The translations under genes were made by a program, and so were the position numbers. This document shows, piece by piece, positions 15,475 through 25,187 of a stretch of 64,000 nt of DNA (positions are counted from its first letter, which is position 1; every line of letters starts with the position of its first letter). Under the pieces are notes generated by a model. It worked only from the letters and a program-made list of their open reading frames with translations, did no database searches and was not told the DNA's origin. This stretch comes from Herminiimonas contaminans (GTDB lineage: Bacteria > Pseudomonadota > Gammaproteobacteria > Burkholderiales > Burkholderiaceae_D). Location: contig NZ_JADOEL010000021.1 in the NCBI RefSeq assembly GCF_015645465.1, forward strand, positions 1 to 64,000. The letters run 5' to 3'.

Positions 15475-16377
15475 ATGATTAAATGGACTCTAATCACGCT
15501 GTTCCTGGCCAGCGTTTGCTATACGCACTATCGCGGCAAGGTACGGCATAAATGGCTGCGCCAGTCGACCGACCATTCGACTTTCATGGCGCCTATCAAC
15601 GCGTTCATGACGCTGTTCTCCAGCCTGCCGGACAAGCCTTACCATGATGTAAACAGCTATCCGGAACTGAAGAAGCTGGCTGACCAGTGGGAAGTCATCC
15701 GCGATGAAGCGGTCGCGCTGCAAAGCGAAGGCGGCATCAAGGCTTCGGCCAAGATGGATGACGCCGGCTTCAATTCCTTCTTCCGTCGCGGCTGGACCCG
15801 CTTCTACCTGAAATGGTACGGTGACAGCCACCCGTCGGCGATCGCACGTTGCCCGCGCACGGTCGAAATCCTGGATTCGATCCCTTGCATCAAGGCGGCC
15901 ATGTTTGCGCAATTGCCACCGGGCGCTGACCTCGGCAAGCACCGCGATCCGTATTCCGGCTCGCTGCGCTACCACCTCGGTCTGGTTACACCTAACGATG
16001 ATCGCTGCTTCATCAATGTGGATGGCGTCGATTACAGCTGGCGCGACGGCGAAGCAGTGATCTTTGATGAAACCTATATCCACTGGGCAGCCAACAATAG
16101 CGACAAGAACCGCATCATTCTGTTCTGCGATCTGGAACGCAAGATGAAATGGGGTTGGGCGCAAGCAGTGAACCACTGGTTCAGCAACACCGTGATGTCG
16201 GCCACGGCAGCGCCTAACGATATGGAAGATCGCACCGGCGGCGTGAACCGCGCGTTCAAGAATATCTATGCGATCCGTGCCAACGGCAAGAAACTGAAGG
16301 CTTACAACAAGCCGCTTTACTATTTGGTGAAGTGGTCCATCCTGCTCGGCATCGTGGCTGCGATCATCCTGATCTGA
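15475..16377 (+). CDS. lpxO: Aspartyl/asparaginyl beta-hydroxylase family protein, LpxO-like
   Basis: This 300-residue Fe(II)/2-oxoglutarate dioxygenase-type protein probably 2-hydroxylates a lipid A acyl chain at the inner membrane. It has an N-terminal membrane helix (MIKWTLITLFLASVCYTHY) and another at the C-terminus (ILLGIVAAIILI). The jelly-roll core has an HRDPYSGSLRYHLGL segment supplying the metal His-x-Asp, and IHWAANNSDKNRIILFCD with the distal His and the 2-oxoglutarate Arg. The frame opens 11 codons earlier, but the MIKW start matches the family. The lipid A role is inferred from family similarity. Confidence 0.8.
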   Translation: MIKWTLITLFLASVCYTHYRGKVRHKWLRQSTDHSTFMAPINAFMTLFSSLPDKPYHDVNSYPELKKLADQWEVIRDEAVALQSEGGIKASAKMDDAGFNSFFRRGWTRFYLKWYGDSHPSAIARCPRTVEILDSIPCIKAAMFAQLPPGADLGKHRDPYSGSLRYHLGLVTPNDDRCFINVDGVDYSWRDGEAVIFDETYIHWAANNSDKNRIILFCDLERKMKWGWAQAVNHWFSNTVMSATAAPNDMEDRTGGVNRAFKNIYAIRANGKKLKAYNKPLYYLVKWSILLGIVAAIILI

Positions 16378-16398
16378 TGCTAACGGACTGAAACAAGA

Positions 16399-16425
16399 AA
16401 GCTCGCTACGGCGGGCTTTTTTATT
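16399..16425 (+). terminator. Terminator after lpxO
   Basis: AAGCTCGC (16399-16406), loop TACG, GCGGGCTT (16411-16418), then a T-rich tail. All eight pairs form, counting one G-T wobble. Confidence 0.75.
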
Positions 16426-16506
16426 GTCTATCGCATGCGAAAAACGGGCGCACAAATAAAAATGGCCTGGTTGCCCAAGCCATTAATCGTGGTTACAGAT
16501 GACTAT

Positions 16507-16734
16507 CTAATGGTGTACGGCGGGAATATCCAGCCGCTTGTTCCAGGCAGTTACTGCGTTTTCGCTATTCTTGGCTTCAGTGTTGCCGCTGAAATGCGCA
16601 GTGTTGTGGTTGAGGGTGCAACTTTCACTCGTGCAATGCACGTAGCTGTAAGGCAATTCGGATTCAAGGTAATGGGCTTCTTTCAGTTCTGCCTTGCTGC
16701 CGCAGAACGGACAGGATTTCAGTGCTTTATCCAT
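16507..16734 (-). CDS. Small zinc-ribbon protein, Lar-like
   Basis: This 75-residue protein starts MDKALKSCPFCGSKAEL and has a second Cys pair in HCTSESC, giving a four-Cys zinc ribbon. The later AVTAWNKR is typical of the Lar family (restriction alleviation proteins, often phage-borne). The frame runs further upstream, but the ATG at 16734 has a perfect GGAGG seven bases away. No phage genes surround it, so a restriction-alleviation role is only inferred from the family. Confidence 0.75.
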   Translation of the reverse strand: MDKALKSCPFCGSKAELKEAHYLESELPYSYVHCTSESCTLNHNTAHFSGNTEAKNSENAVTAWNKRLDIPAVHH

Positions 16735-16964
16735 TTTTTTCCTCCAAGTGATTGCGTTATATCTCTCAGTTTGGTCCCATCGTTTGATAACTTGGATACT
16801 CAAGAGTTCAGCCGAATTCCCCTTAATAAAAATGAGTTGTTGTTGACGCCTGATGAAGGGCTGCAGTGACGCAGCCACTCGATTTAAATTCTAGTACAAA
16901 TTTAAAAGTAAAGTTTGAAGTAAAACTGATAACCCTATTACTTGTATCTATATTGCCGCAGGAC

Positions 16965-18803
16965 TCAGTTTGTTCCGCTCAGCGCGTTGCATTTCAACTG
17001 GTCGCTCGGCCACGGCTGTACGTGCAGGCGTTGACCCGCCACCTCCAGATCTTGGAACAGCGGCGTAGTACTGCGGAAGCGACCAGCGGCCAGCGCTTCT
17101 GCCACTTCCTTGCAGCCAGCGTTACCCGTCATCGTCCCGGCTGGTTTCCACGATCCATCGGTTTGCTGCGCAAACACGACTAACTGGCCGTAATCCTGCA
17201 CATTTTTCAACAGGATCTCGGTTTTGCCGTCGCCGTTCAAATCCAGTATGTAGCCATTGCATTTGCTGTCCTGCAACTTGAGACAGTCAGGCAGCAGATA
17301 ACTACGCCCGCCATCGCCCCAGTCCTGTTTCAGGAACGCTTCCGGCAAAGTCTGACCTTCCGGCCAGACCGTAATGTTGGCGCCACGCGACTGGCTGTTC
17401 GCATCCGGATTCTGGCGGCTCCAGCGATTTTTCTTTTCCAGCGCGGCAGTCGCACGTTTGCTGATCACCGCCGCGTCCGGACCTTCAGCTTTCTCCTTGA
17501 ACGCTTTCAAGGCTCTGTCACCGTAGCGCGCCCCTTCAAAGCGGAGATATTCAAAATCAAACTTATCCGCGCTGACCTGGCCGGACTGCAAGCGTGCCAA
17601 TTGATTAGCGACGGAGATCCGCGCCGGATCTGCCACCGGAGTAAACAGTGCCAGCAGTGTCGCCAGGATCAGGAAGGAGGCCAGGACATTGACCGCCGCT
17701 ATGCGCGCCAGCCAGACTCCGCGTTCCAGTGCCGCCCACAGATAACCGCTGGCGTAGCAAGTGGCCACCAACAGACAGGCGGCGGCAATCACACGATCAT
17801 GGCTCCAGCCATATTGCTGCACACGCAAAGTCAGCGAATAGATGGCGATCAGCGTCATCGGCAACAACAGTACACAGGCCAGCCGGGCGCTGATACGTAG
17901 TACGCGCGCGACTTCCTTACCGACTTCGCCGCCCTGGAATGCCGCATTGATCAATATCACCAGGGTCGCGCTGGCACCGAGCAAGACCGATGTCGCATGC
18001 CGCGTGGCCCATAGCGGTTCCAGTCCGGTGAACGGCAAGGTCAGCAAAAAGCCGCCCACGATCAGGGCCGTAATCGGCAACAGCCAGGACATCAGTACCA
18101 GCAACAGGCTGCGTATGCCTCGCACGATGCCGGGTCGCACATCGGTAATGTGCAAAGCAGTGGAGAAGGCAAAGGTGATCACCGGGATGACAAACCAGGA
18201 TTGCTCCATCAACTTTCGCAAGAAGTTGACCTTGACCAGCATAAACAGCGTGGCGCCCAGCCACAGGATCAGCCACAGCACGGCGACAAAGAGTATGGAG
18301 AACTTGATCTGGATGATCAGCTTCCACGCCGTTTCAAAGTAAGTCGGGTAACGCGCGATGCGTTTGTCATCGGCCGCAGCGGCGAGTACCAAGGCATGCG
18401 CTATATAAAAACCGCCGGTAACGAATAACAGCACCAGCGTGGAAGGCGTGCGTCGGACGCCGTTCACGCCGAACAAATCATTGCTGTCGACATAGCCTAT
18501 GCGCCAGATATCGTAGACACCCATCACCACACATATCACGGCGGCGACTATCATCCAGATCCACATCCGACGCGCGTTCAGATGTCCGAGCGCAGAGATG
18601 AAGAGGATAGGCACGAAGACAAAAATCATCGTCAACGGCGAAAACAGATAGCCGTTGGTGGCAGGCCAGGCTTTCTCCTTCAGGCTGAGATAGAGCGCAT
18701 ACAGGATCACACCCTGCAGCAAACCCGTCAACAGGCGCAGGCGAGCTACGCGACTGGTAACGATGGCTTTGGGTATCGATAGTTCTTCATCTGCCGTATG
18801 CAT
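16965..18803 (-). CDS. DUF4153-type multi-pass membrane protein
   Basis: This 612-residue protein has about ten hydrophobic helices in its first 400 residues, matching the DUF4153 type of inner-membrane protein, whose function is unknown. A soluble C-terminal part (about 410-612) contains ILDLNGDGKTEILL, an FG-GAP/EF-hand-like calcium loop, so this half may be periplasmic. A GTG four codons upstream is possible; I use the ATG at 18803, which has GAGAGC before it. No operon partners. Confidence 0.75.
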   Translation of the reverse strand: MHTADEELSIPKAIVTSRVARLRLLTGLLQGVILYALYLSLKEKAWPATNGYLFSPLTMIFVFVPILFISALGHLNARRMWIWMIVAAVICVVMGVYDIWRIGYVDSNDLFGVNGVRRTPSTLVLLFVTGGFYIAHALVLAAAADDKRIARYPTYFETAWKLIIQIKFSILFVAVLWLILWLGATLFMLVKVNFLRKLMEQSWFVIPVITFAFSTALHITDVRPGIVRGIRSLLLVLMSWLLPITALIVGGFLLTLPFTGLEPLWATRHATSVLLGASATLVILINAAFQGGEVGKEVARVLRISARLACVLLLPMTLIAIYSLTLRVQQYGWSHDRVIAAACLLVATCYASGYLWAALERGVWLARIAAVNVLASFLILATLLALFTPVADPARISVANQLARLQSGQVSADKFDFEYLRFEGARYGDRALKAFKEKAEGPDAAVISKRATAALEKKNRWSRQNPDANSQSRGANITVWPEGQTLPEAFLKQDWGDGGRSYLLPDCLKLQDSKCNGYILDLNGDGKTEILLKNVQDYGQLVVFAQQTDGSWKPAGTMTGNAGCKEVAEALAAGRFRSTTPLFQDLEVAGQRLHVQPWPSDQLKCNALSGTN

Positions 18804-18933
18804 GCTTGCTCTCACTGTTGTTATTCATGACGGGACGCCCGGGATGTGGGCACCACTCTACACAGGAATTGCCAGCCTGACCACGCATGAGCCTGGGGCT
18901 CAGATAAAACTGAAGAGAAGGGGGGAACTTGGC

Positions 18934-19419
18934 TCAGGCTTTTTCAAACACACCGGCACTGCGGTTCTTGCGCACATTATTCCAGGTGAAGATTTGCGCA
19001 TTCATCGCGATGTAGACGCCATGCGGCAGTGCCTGGGCGATGCCGCAGGCAAAACCAAAGTTGAACAGCGCATCTGAATTCTTGATTTCATACGGAATCA
19101 TTGCGCCGGTCAGGACGATGGTCTTCGGCAGTTGTGCCGCGCCGAGTACTTCCGCGGTTTCGCGCATGGTGTCGGTACCGTGCACCACGACTATGCTGGT
19201 TTCATCTGCGCGCAGGCAGCAGGCCGCAATGCGCTGGCGATCCGCATCATGCATATCGAGGGAATCAAGGAAGGGGAGTTGTTCCAGCTGCAGCGGTACG
19301 GTGATGCGTGCGCGCTTGATGACCTGCGGCAGGTGACCATGACTGAAATTTAACTGGCCAGTAATTTCATCGTAATGCTTATCGAAAGTACCGCCGGTAG
19401 CAATGATGCGCAGTGTCAT
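18934..19419 (-). CDS. Single-domain L-asparaginase-like protein
   Basis: This 161-residue protein covers only the N-terminal catalytic half of the type I/II asparaginase fold. ATGGTFDKHYDEITGQL contains the first nucleophilic Thr (TGGT) and the flexible loop. VVVHGTDTMRETAEVL contains the second catalytic Thr-Asp pair. The C-terminal domain of the usual about 330-residue enzyme is absent, and the stop is followed by no recognisable remnant, so it looks like a genuine short form rather than a fresh truncation. Substrate unproved; a cytoplasmic amidohydrolase is likely. Confidence 0.8.
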   Translation of the reverse strand: MTLRIIATGGTFDKHYDEITGQLNFSHGHLPQVIKRARITVPLQLEQLPFLDSLDMHDADRQRIAACCLRADETSIVVVHGTDTMRETAEVLGAAQLPKTIVLTGAMIPYEIKNSDALFNFGFACGIAQALPHGVYIAMNAQIFTWNNVRKNRSAGVFEKA

Positions 19420-19559
19420 TTAAGGTCACACAACTGAGATAGTCCAAAAGCGGATATCACATCATAAGCGAGCCGGATGATTGTGAAAAGAGGCGCGCAT
19501 TTATTAGCCGATAAATTTACAAATGGTTGGGCCGATATCCAGGCCCAACCATCATGTGC

Positions 19560-22133
19560 TTATGCAGCAATTTTCATGGTCTCGCTTACAGCTGTATGCG
19601 GAATCGGGATTTCCTCATCATTCAGCAGTGCAAACAAGTGATCGACGTTGATAGCCTGGATCAGCAAACGGCCAGCGTTCGCCTGGATCACTTCGGTCAC
19701 CAGCATGCCGTCGGTCGGGCTGGCCAATGGCGTCGGCGTGATTTGTGATTCCTGGAATTCGGGCACGCCGTGCAGTTCACTGACCAGCAAGCCTATGCTT
19801 TGCGAACCACGCTTGACGATAATGACCTGACTGCTGCTATCGATCTCGGAGCGGTAACCGCGCATCAGATGGCCAAGGTCAAAGACCCAGACGAAACGCT
19901 TGGCTTCCTGGTCATGTTGCAGTGCAAGTATGCCTATGCGTTCTGCACGACCACCCATGGAGACCGGTGACACTGCAGATGCTGGCAAGGCTTCTTCGGC
20001 GTGTTCTGCTGCAATCGCAAACAAGGAGCCATCAATGAAGAAGGTGGCGAACTCACGACCCGGTACCGCATTGATATCGACTTCCAGCGTGGTGTCGACA
20101 TTGTTGCCGTTGTTGATTTTTTGCCGTTCCTCACCGAAGGATTTATAAACTACGGCCAGCACATCTTCGCGATAACCGTCCGTCGTTTTGAATTCGCGAT
20201 AGCCGTGCGATACAGTGCAGCCAAGAATCGCATAGTGACCGTCATGGATAACAATGCGCGATGTGCTGCTGCCGTTTTCCATCGTCAACAGTTCCGGTGC
20301 GATATCCAGCACGTCACCGACCGGACGTGTGGGATCAGTGCTGGAGATAATGCGGCCGCTACGGTTGATGAAGAGGGCGCTGACATCTTCCTTGTCACCC
20401 AGCGCACCTTGCAGCATCGCAGCAAACTCCGGCTCGGAATCAAACACGATCCCGATGCCACCTACCATTTGCGCCGTGTGCTCCGGATGACGGATCGCGG
20501 CGTGGTACACATAGGTCGGCCGCTCACCGTACAAGGCCGTGCTTGCAAACGGCGTCACGTAGTATTGCTGATCGTTGCGTAGCATGGTCACATGTTCCAG
20601 CGTCGAGCTGTCTATGCTGGTACCGACCACATCCAGTCCGTCCGCTTTGAAATCTGTACTGGCGATGATCACACCTTCGCTGTCGTAGATAAAGATGCGC
20701 GTATAAACGGTGTAGAGCGAATTGATGTAATCGAGGATTTCGGTCAGGCGCGCCACACTCTCTGCCGATTTATGCGGCTCTGCTAGCGCTACTTGCAGCT
20801 CCGGCGTCAGCGCCCACCAGCGGCAGTCATCCGAGCGCTCATACAGATTGCGATCCAGCAGATCCACCATCAGGTGTGACACAAACTCCGAATCGCTCAG
20901 GCTGGACGACAGCACCGTTTCATACAAATCACGTATCGATTGCGAGAACAGTTCATTGCTGCGCGCACCGGTTTCGCTGATTTGCTCCAGTATGGTTTTC
21001 AGTTTCAGCAGTTCACCGTTTTGTCCGGCCGTCATGACCTGGCCATTCCACACCACGCGTCGTATCGTCTCGGCTGCACTCATGATTTCAAACAAAGGCG
21101 GGCAGAACGATTGCGCGTGCGACAGCAAACCATCAGCGACGTCGACATCCAGCGATTTCAAAGCCGTGGTTGCCAATCCGGTAAAGCCGAGCTCGACCGG
21201 AATCATGACTTGCCCTTGCCAGCCCGGTGGCCCCATATAACCTTGGTAACCGTCAGCCGAGAAGGTACGCGCCAGGTATTCGCGGCCGCCATAAACCACC
21301 AGACGCGGATCGGCATCGCGATTGACCGGTACCGTCGCACCTACCGGTATCCACAATGGATCGGCACTGGCGATAACGCGATTGCTGCCATCCAGCAGCA
21401 ACATATTCGAACGTTGCGCCGGATCGCGATGCGAACGGAAAATACCCGCCATTTCTTCTTCGAAGTGAAAGCACAGGCACAGGATGCCGACCACCTCACC
21501 GGTTTCCGGATGATGCATGCGACGCGAGTAAACCAGAGCTTCGTGTTTGCCGGGACGCAAATCGGTGGCGCGAAAGGTTTCAACATAGTTATCGGATGCC
21601 AGTGTTTCCCTCAGCAGCGGATCGGTGGTGCCTTCCAGCGGTGTCGCTTCATCGATTTGCACCAGCACATTCCCCGCCACATCGATCAACATGATTTCAT
21701 CGTAGACGGTGTACTTGCTGCGATAGGCGCGCAGGCGCGCACGTATCATGTCGCGGTCTTCGTGCAGGCCCGCGACGAAGCTGCACAGTTCGCGGTCAGT
21801 CGCGAGAAAGCCGACGTCAGCGGTGCGCTCATACAGATTGCGCACCACGATATCGATGACGTATTGCGCCTTGGTGCCTATCTCTTCCAGCACATTGGCA
21901 ACTTTCTCGCGCACCAGGCTGCTGACCAGCTCTTGCTCCAGGCGATTGAAACCGGCGCGCGTCGCGGCCATGGTCGGCAGGATGGCCTTGGCTTCGACCG
22001 GACAATTCATCTTGGCCGACGCTTCTATCATGCGCCACATCAGGTTCAGTTCCCGCAAGGACTGTTCACATCGGCTGACATCCCGCATATACGGCAAGAA
22101 GGTATCGATTTGTAGCGCGGCTTGCGGGTTCAT
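19560..22133 (-). CDS. Soluble double-Cache sensor with C-terminal CheW-like domain
   Basis: This 857-residue protein has no signal peptide or membrane helix. Two related sensor units are visible: one near residues 95-230 (RNLYERTADVGFLATD, YTVYDEIMLIDVAGNVL) and one near 425-580 (RNLYERSDDCRWWALT, YTVYTRIFIYDSEGVII). Both look like Cache/PAS-like ligand-binding domains. The last about 150 residues (REFATFFIDGSLFAIAAEH, then VSELHGVPEF) resemble CheW. This suggests a cytoplasmic adaptor feeding a chemotaxis-type kinase, but no che genes lie nearby. Two adjacent ATGs follow AGGAG; the one at 22133 has the better spacing. Confidence 0.75.
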   Translation of the reverse strand: MNPQAALQIDTFLPYMRDVSRCEQSLRELNLMWRMIEASAKMNCPVEAKAILPTMAATRAGFNRLEQELVSSLVREKVANVLEEIGTKAQYVIDIVVRNLYERTADVGFLATDRELCSFVAGLHEDRDMIRARLRAYRSKYTVYDEIMLIDVAGNVLVQIDEATPLEGTTDPLLRETLASDNYVETFRATDLRPGKHEALVYSRRMHHPETGEVVGILCLCFHFEEEMAGIFRSHRDPAQRSNMLLLDGSNRVIASADPLWIPVGATVPVNRDADPRLVVYGGREYLARTFSADGYQGYMGPPGWQGQVMIPVELGFTGLATTALKSLDVDVADGLLSHAQSFCPPLFEIMSAAETIRRVVWNGQVMTAGQNGELLKLKTILEQISETGARSNELFSQSIRDLYETVLSSSLSDSEFVSHLMVDLLDRNLYERSDDCRWWALTPELQVALAEPHKSAESVARLTEILDYINSLYTVYTRIFIYDSEGVIIASTDFKADGLDVVGTSIDSSTLEHVTMLRNDQQYYVTPFASTALYGERPTYVYHAAIRHPEHTAQMVGGIGIVFDSEPEFAAMLQGALGDKEDVSALFINRSGRIISSTDPTRPVGDVLDIAPELLTMENGSSTSRIVIHDGHYAILGCTVSHGYREFKTTDGYREDVLAVVYKSFGEERQKINNGNNVDTTLEVDINAVPGREFATFFIDGSLFAIAAEHAEEALPASAVSPVSMGGRAERIGILALQHDQEAKRFVWVFDLGHLMRGYRSEIDSSSQVIIVKRGSQSIGLLVSELHGVPEFQESQITPTPLASPTDGMLVTEVIQANAGRLLIQAINVDHLFALLNDEEIPIPHTAVSETMKIAA

Positions 22134-22479
22134 CATGGGCTCCTGGGCTGTAATTATTCTGACGCTGACCCGCATTCATCACTGCGGGACCCGGCACAGG
22201 GATTTCCTGTGCCTTTAGATGCTTCAAAGCAATTTACAGACCACCCAAACCCGCTGACTCAGGCCGCATAGGCACAGTGGAACGGCGTTTTTAGCGCAGG
22301 TATTCATGTGTGAACCCGACACGGTATACTTACTCTTTTTTGCGCGCACCGAAATAGTGCAAGCCACTGCACAAGCAAGCATTAAAAATGTGCCGCTGCC
22401 ATATGCACGACAGAAATTCCCGCTACACTAGCGCGGGATCAAAACCCTGATTAAACGTATATACGAACTCGCTTTACCC
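22134..22479. other. Intergenic region between divergent genes
   Basis: 346 bases that should hold promoters for the sensor gene and the rightward unknown gene. The hairpin GGCACAGG/CCTGTGCC lies near 22194-22215. I see no gene. Confidence 0.5.
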
Positions 22480-23244
22480 ATGAAACCTATCGCTCCCGGC
22501 ACTGTGATTTTCCATCGCCATCGTGGCTATGGCGTGATCACGGCCGTCAACCTGATGACAGGCTGGATCTCGGCTCGTTTCGGCAACGAGATGCGCACGC
22601 TCGACCTGAATTTGTCGACCGATGAGGTGCAGCATGCTGATGGGGAAGCAATCCTGTTCCGTCGTGCGCCACCTGATCCTATGCCGCATGCACGGCTGAT
22701 GGCGATGGTGCGCGAGCTGCACAAAGCGGGTTACCAACGCCTGTATCTGTATAGCTGGCCCAAGCCTTCCGGCTTGCACTGGCGCTGGCATTTGTTCACC
22801 GGCCCACGTAGCTGGATGGAGCGTCCATGGCGCGAAGGCTGGTATGGTTCAGGTGCCGAGTACAACTGCAATCCGGTAATGGGTTGGGGTGATGCGCCGG
22901 GTGAAACCGCAGAAGAATTGGCCAGCACCCTGGCGCAGTTCGATCCGACCGGCCTGGCACAAGCACTGGGACGTGATGAAGACCATACCAGATGGTTCGA
23001 TATGGTGTGTGATGCGCTACTGCCTGACTACACGTTCTCGCTGGGTTGGGATAAACAGGATGGCCGTATTCCCGATGCCTTGCCGGTGATACCGGTGCGT
23101 CGCGGTGTGCCGGAATATACAGGCCCCGCCTTGCCGTGGCCACCAGGCTGGGCCAAGTTGCTGGGTAGCGCACACCTGGCCAGTACGACTGCGACCGTGT
23201 TGCCGAAACCAGCCAGCAGCGATAAATCCGATACCGTCAAATAA
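22480..23244 (+). CDS. Conserved-looking hypothetical protein
   Basis: This 254-residue protein is soluble, Trp- and Pro-rich, with no signal peptide. The first about 60 residues (GTVIFHRHRGYGVITAVN, then GWISARFGNEMRTLDLNLS) look like a small beta-barrel of the SH3/CarD-like kind. The middle has many aromatics (WPKPSGLHWRWHLFTGPRSW) and the tail is low-complexity Ser/Thr/Lys. Codon use matches its neighbours, so it is likely real. Function unknown. Confidence 0.65.
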   Translation: MKPIAPGTVIFHRHRGYGVITAVNLMTGWISARFGNEMRTLDLNLSTDEVQHADGEAILFRRAPPDPMPHARLMAMVRELHKAGYQRLYLYSWPKPSGLHWRWHLFTGPRSWMERPWREGWYGSGAEYNCNPVMGWGDAPGETAEELASTLAQFDPTGLAQALGRDEDHTRWFDMVCDALLPDYTFSLGWDKQDGRIPDALPVIPVRRGVPEYTGPALPWPPGWAKLLGSAHLASTTATVLPKPASSDKSDTVK

Positions 23245-23267
23245 ACTGCGACTTTACATCCGCAGCA

Positions 23268-24239
23268 TCACTGCAAAACATTCTTGGGCGTGCCATTGGC
23301 GTAGTCGACGATGTTTTGAAACGCGCTGCCAAAGTAGAGTTCGTAACTATCCTTCTCTACATAGCCGAGATGCGGCGAGGCCAGCACATTCTCCATGCGT
23401 AGCAGAGGCGACGTCGGCGGCAGTGGCTCACTCTCAAATACATCCAGCGCAGCAAAACCGGGACGACCTTGTTCCAGTGCTGCCAGCAATGCATCCGTTG
23501 CCACCAGCTCGGCACGACTGGTATTCACAAACAAAGCTTGCGGTTTCATTTGCGCCAGATCGTCGGCAGTAACGATGCCGCGCGTCGCATCATTCAGGCG
23601 CAAGTGCAGGGTCAATACATCCGCCTCACTAAAGAATGCCTGTCGCGAACTCGCTGCACGATAGCCGTCACGTACTGCGGCCTCACAACTGGCGGGACGT
23701 CCCCACACCATCACATCCATGCCGAAAGCTTTACCGTAAGCGGCAATCATCTGGCCGATGCGGCCATAGCCCCAGATCCCCAGCGTGCGTCCTTTCAATG
23801 CCGTACCCAGCGTATTGCGCGCAGGCGACATCGATGCGATCTGCCACAAACCATCTTTCAGATTATTTACATACTGCGGCAGTTTGCGCATCGCTGCCAT
23901 AATCAGGGTCCAGGTCAGCTCCGCTGGCGCAGTCGGATCGCCAACGCCTTCCACGATGGTGATACCGCGCGCCGCTGCTGTCGCCAAATCGATATGGCCG
24001 CTGACCTTGCCGGTTTGCGCAATCAGTTTCAGATTGGGTAATTTTTCCAGCAACTGCCGCGACAAGACCGTACGCTCACGTATCAGAACCAGTGCGTCGA
24101 AGCTTGCCAGGCGGATTGCCAGCTGACCGACACCGCGTGCACCGTTGGTAAATATTTTGACTTCATGCCCATCCAGCAGCGAGTAACAGTCCAGGTGGCG
24201 CACGCTATCCTGATAGTCGTCGAGTATCGCAATTTTCAT
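23268..24239 (-). CDS. D-2-hydroxyacid dehydrogenase family protein
   Basis: This 323-residue NAD(P)-dependent oxidoreductase has the cofactor loop GIWGYGRIGQ (GxGxxG). The catalytic residues expected in this family are present: Arg in NTSRAELV, Glu in DVFESEPL and His in SPHLGYVEKD. It belongs to the SerA/PGDH-like superfamily; the substrate cannot be told from the sequence. It is a monocistronic leftward gene, preceded by the terminator of the next unit. Confidence 0.85.
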   Translation of the reverse strand: MKIAILDDYQDSVRHLDCYSLLDGHEVKIFTNGARGVGQLAIRLASFDALVLIRERTVLSRQLLEKLPNLKLIAQTGKVSGHIDLATAAARGITIVEGVGDPTAPAELTWTLIMAAMRKLPQYVNNLKDGLWQIASMSPARNTLGTALKGRTLGIWGYGRIGQMIAAYGKAFGMDVMVWGRPASCEAAVRDGYRAASSRQAFFSEADVLTLHLRLNDATRGIVTADDLAQMKPQALFVNTSRAELVATDALLAALEQGRPGFAALDVFESEPLPPTSPLLRMENVLASPHLGYVEKDSYELYFGSAFQNIVDYANGTPKNVLQ

Positions 24240-24331
24240 CTACACATTCCTGTCGGGGTCAGCTGATTGAGCTGCTTATTATCCGACAGCTGGGGCAGAT
24301 GCGGATGCTCTCGCCAAGTTGTCTGGACAAT

Positions 24332-24356
24332 AAAAAAGCCGCTGATCATCAGCGGC
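24332..24356 (-). terminator. Terminator of the DUF2061 gene
   Basis: On the minus strand, GCCGCTGA pairs with TCAGCGGC, followed by T6. It lies 25 bases after the DUF2061-type gene stop. Confidence 0.85.
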
Positions 24357-24380
24357 TCAGTTCAACCATGCCAGCGGACG

Positions 24381-24614
24381 TTAAACAGTCTGCATATGCG
24401 ACGCATCCGATGGCGCGGCCTTGCGTGCTTCGACCCTGGCGCGTATACGTTCCCACATCTTGTCGTGCAAGGGCAACAGCATCACGTTACAGATAGGCTC
24501 GACCACTGCGGCCACACCGCCCAGCGCGAGCGAACCAGTGGCGACATACATAACGGCAAATGCAACGGTCATGTGCATTGCAACCTGGCTAACGGTTTTT
24601 GCTGCGGTGACCAT
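24381..24614 (-). CDS. DUF2061-type small membrane protein
   Basis: This 77-residue protein has two hydrophobic segments (MHMTVAFAVMYVATGSLALGGVAAVVEPICNVML) and the characteristic AKTVSQ start and HDKMWERIR end of the DUF2061 family. It is an inner-membrane protein of unknown function. The start ATG follows AGGA at good spacing, and a strong terminator follows it. Confidence 0.75.
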   Translation of the reverse strand: MVTAAKTVSQVAMHMTVAFAVMYVATGSLALGGVAAVVEPICNVMLLPLHDKMWERIRARVEARKAAPSDASHMQTV

Positions 24615-24821
24615 GATGGAATCCTTTCTTTCTTCTTAGCGGGAGCATTCATTTCTGAACCATGTAACAGATGATAACGATACGCATTTGATAGTTCAAA
24701 TTGATTTAAATAAAGAATTTAATAGAAATTGGCTATAAATCCTTCAGCGCTTTACCAACGGCTTAGTCCCGCTTCGCGTAGAATCAAGGGGAGATTTACC
24801 CTTTAGCCATCCGGAACATAC

Positions 24822-25184
24822 GTGCCACGTCGAATCACTCCTATCATTGCATCGCCTTATCGTGTGATTCGCAACTCCGTCCATACCCTGTGGGCCGTCC
24901 AAAGCCGGGAACGCGTGCGCCTGTGGGATGAGATGAACGAAATGCGTGGCTTGCTGCCTTTGCTCATGAAGCAACGCAATGGCTATCGCTGGACCGAACT
25001 GGATCGCAAACGCATCAAGGTACACCTGCGCAAGCTGGTGGAACTGAGTCCTTACCTGGTTTTATTTGTTGCGCCGGGCGGCTTCATCGTGCTGCCGGTA
25101 CTGGCCTGGTGGCTGGATAGACGTCGCTTGAAACACGACGAAGAAACCGCTGCACGCATCGCGGAAGAAGCGCAACAACCTTAA
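24822..25184 (+). CDS. Hypothetical small membrane-associated protein
   Basis: This 120-residue protein starts at GTG. It has a basic N-terminal half (ERVRLWDEMNEMRGLL; RKRIKVHLRKLVEL) and one hydrophobic hairpin, LSPYLVLFVAPGGFIVLPVLAWWLDRRR, with a charged tail. The PGGF-LLP-type hairpin resembles the LETM1 membrane segment, but the similarity is short. Convergent with the PAP2 gene, three bases apart. Confidence 0.6.
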   Translation: MPRRITPIIASPYRVIRNSVHTLWAVQSRERVRLWDEMNEMRGLLPLLMKQRNGYRWTELDRKRIKVHLRKLVELSPYLVLFVAPGGFIVLPVLAWWLDRRRLKHDEETAARIAEEAQQP

Positions 25185-25187
25185 TAT

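Noticed and set aside
20940-22115. 391-codon rightward frame opposite the Cache-CheW gene
   Set aside because: Shadow frame; Arg/His/Gln-rich with no motif.
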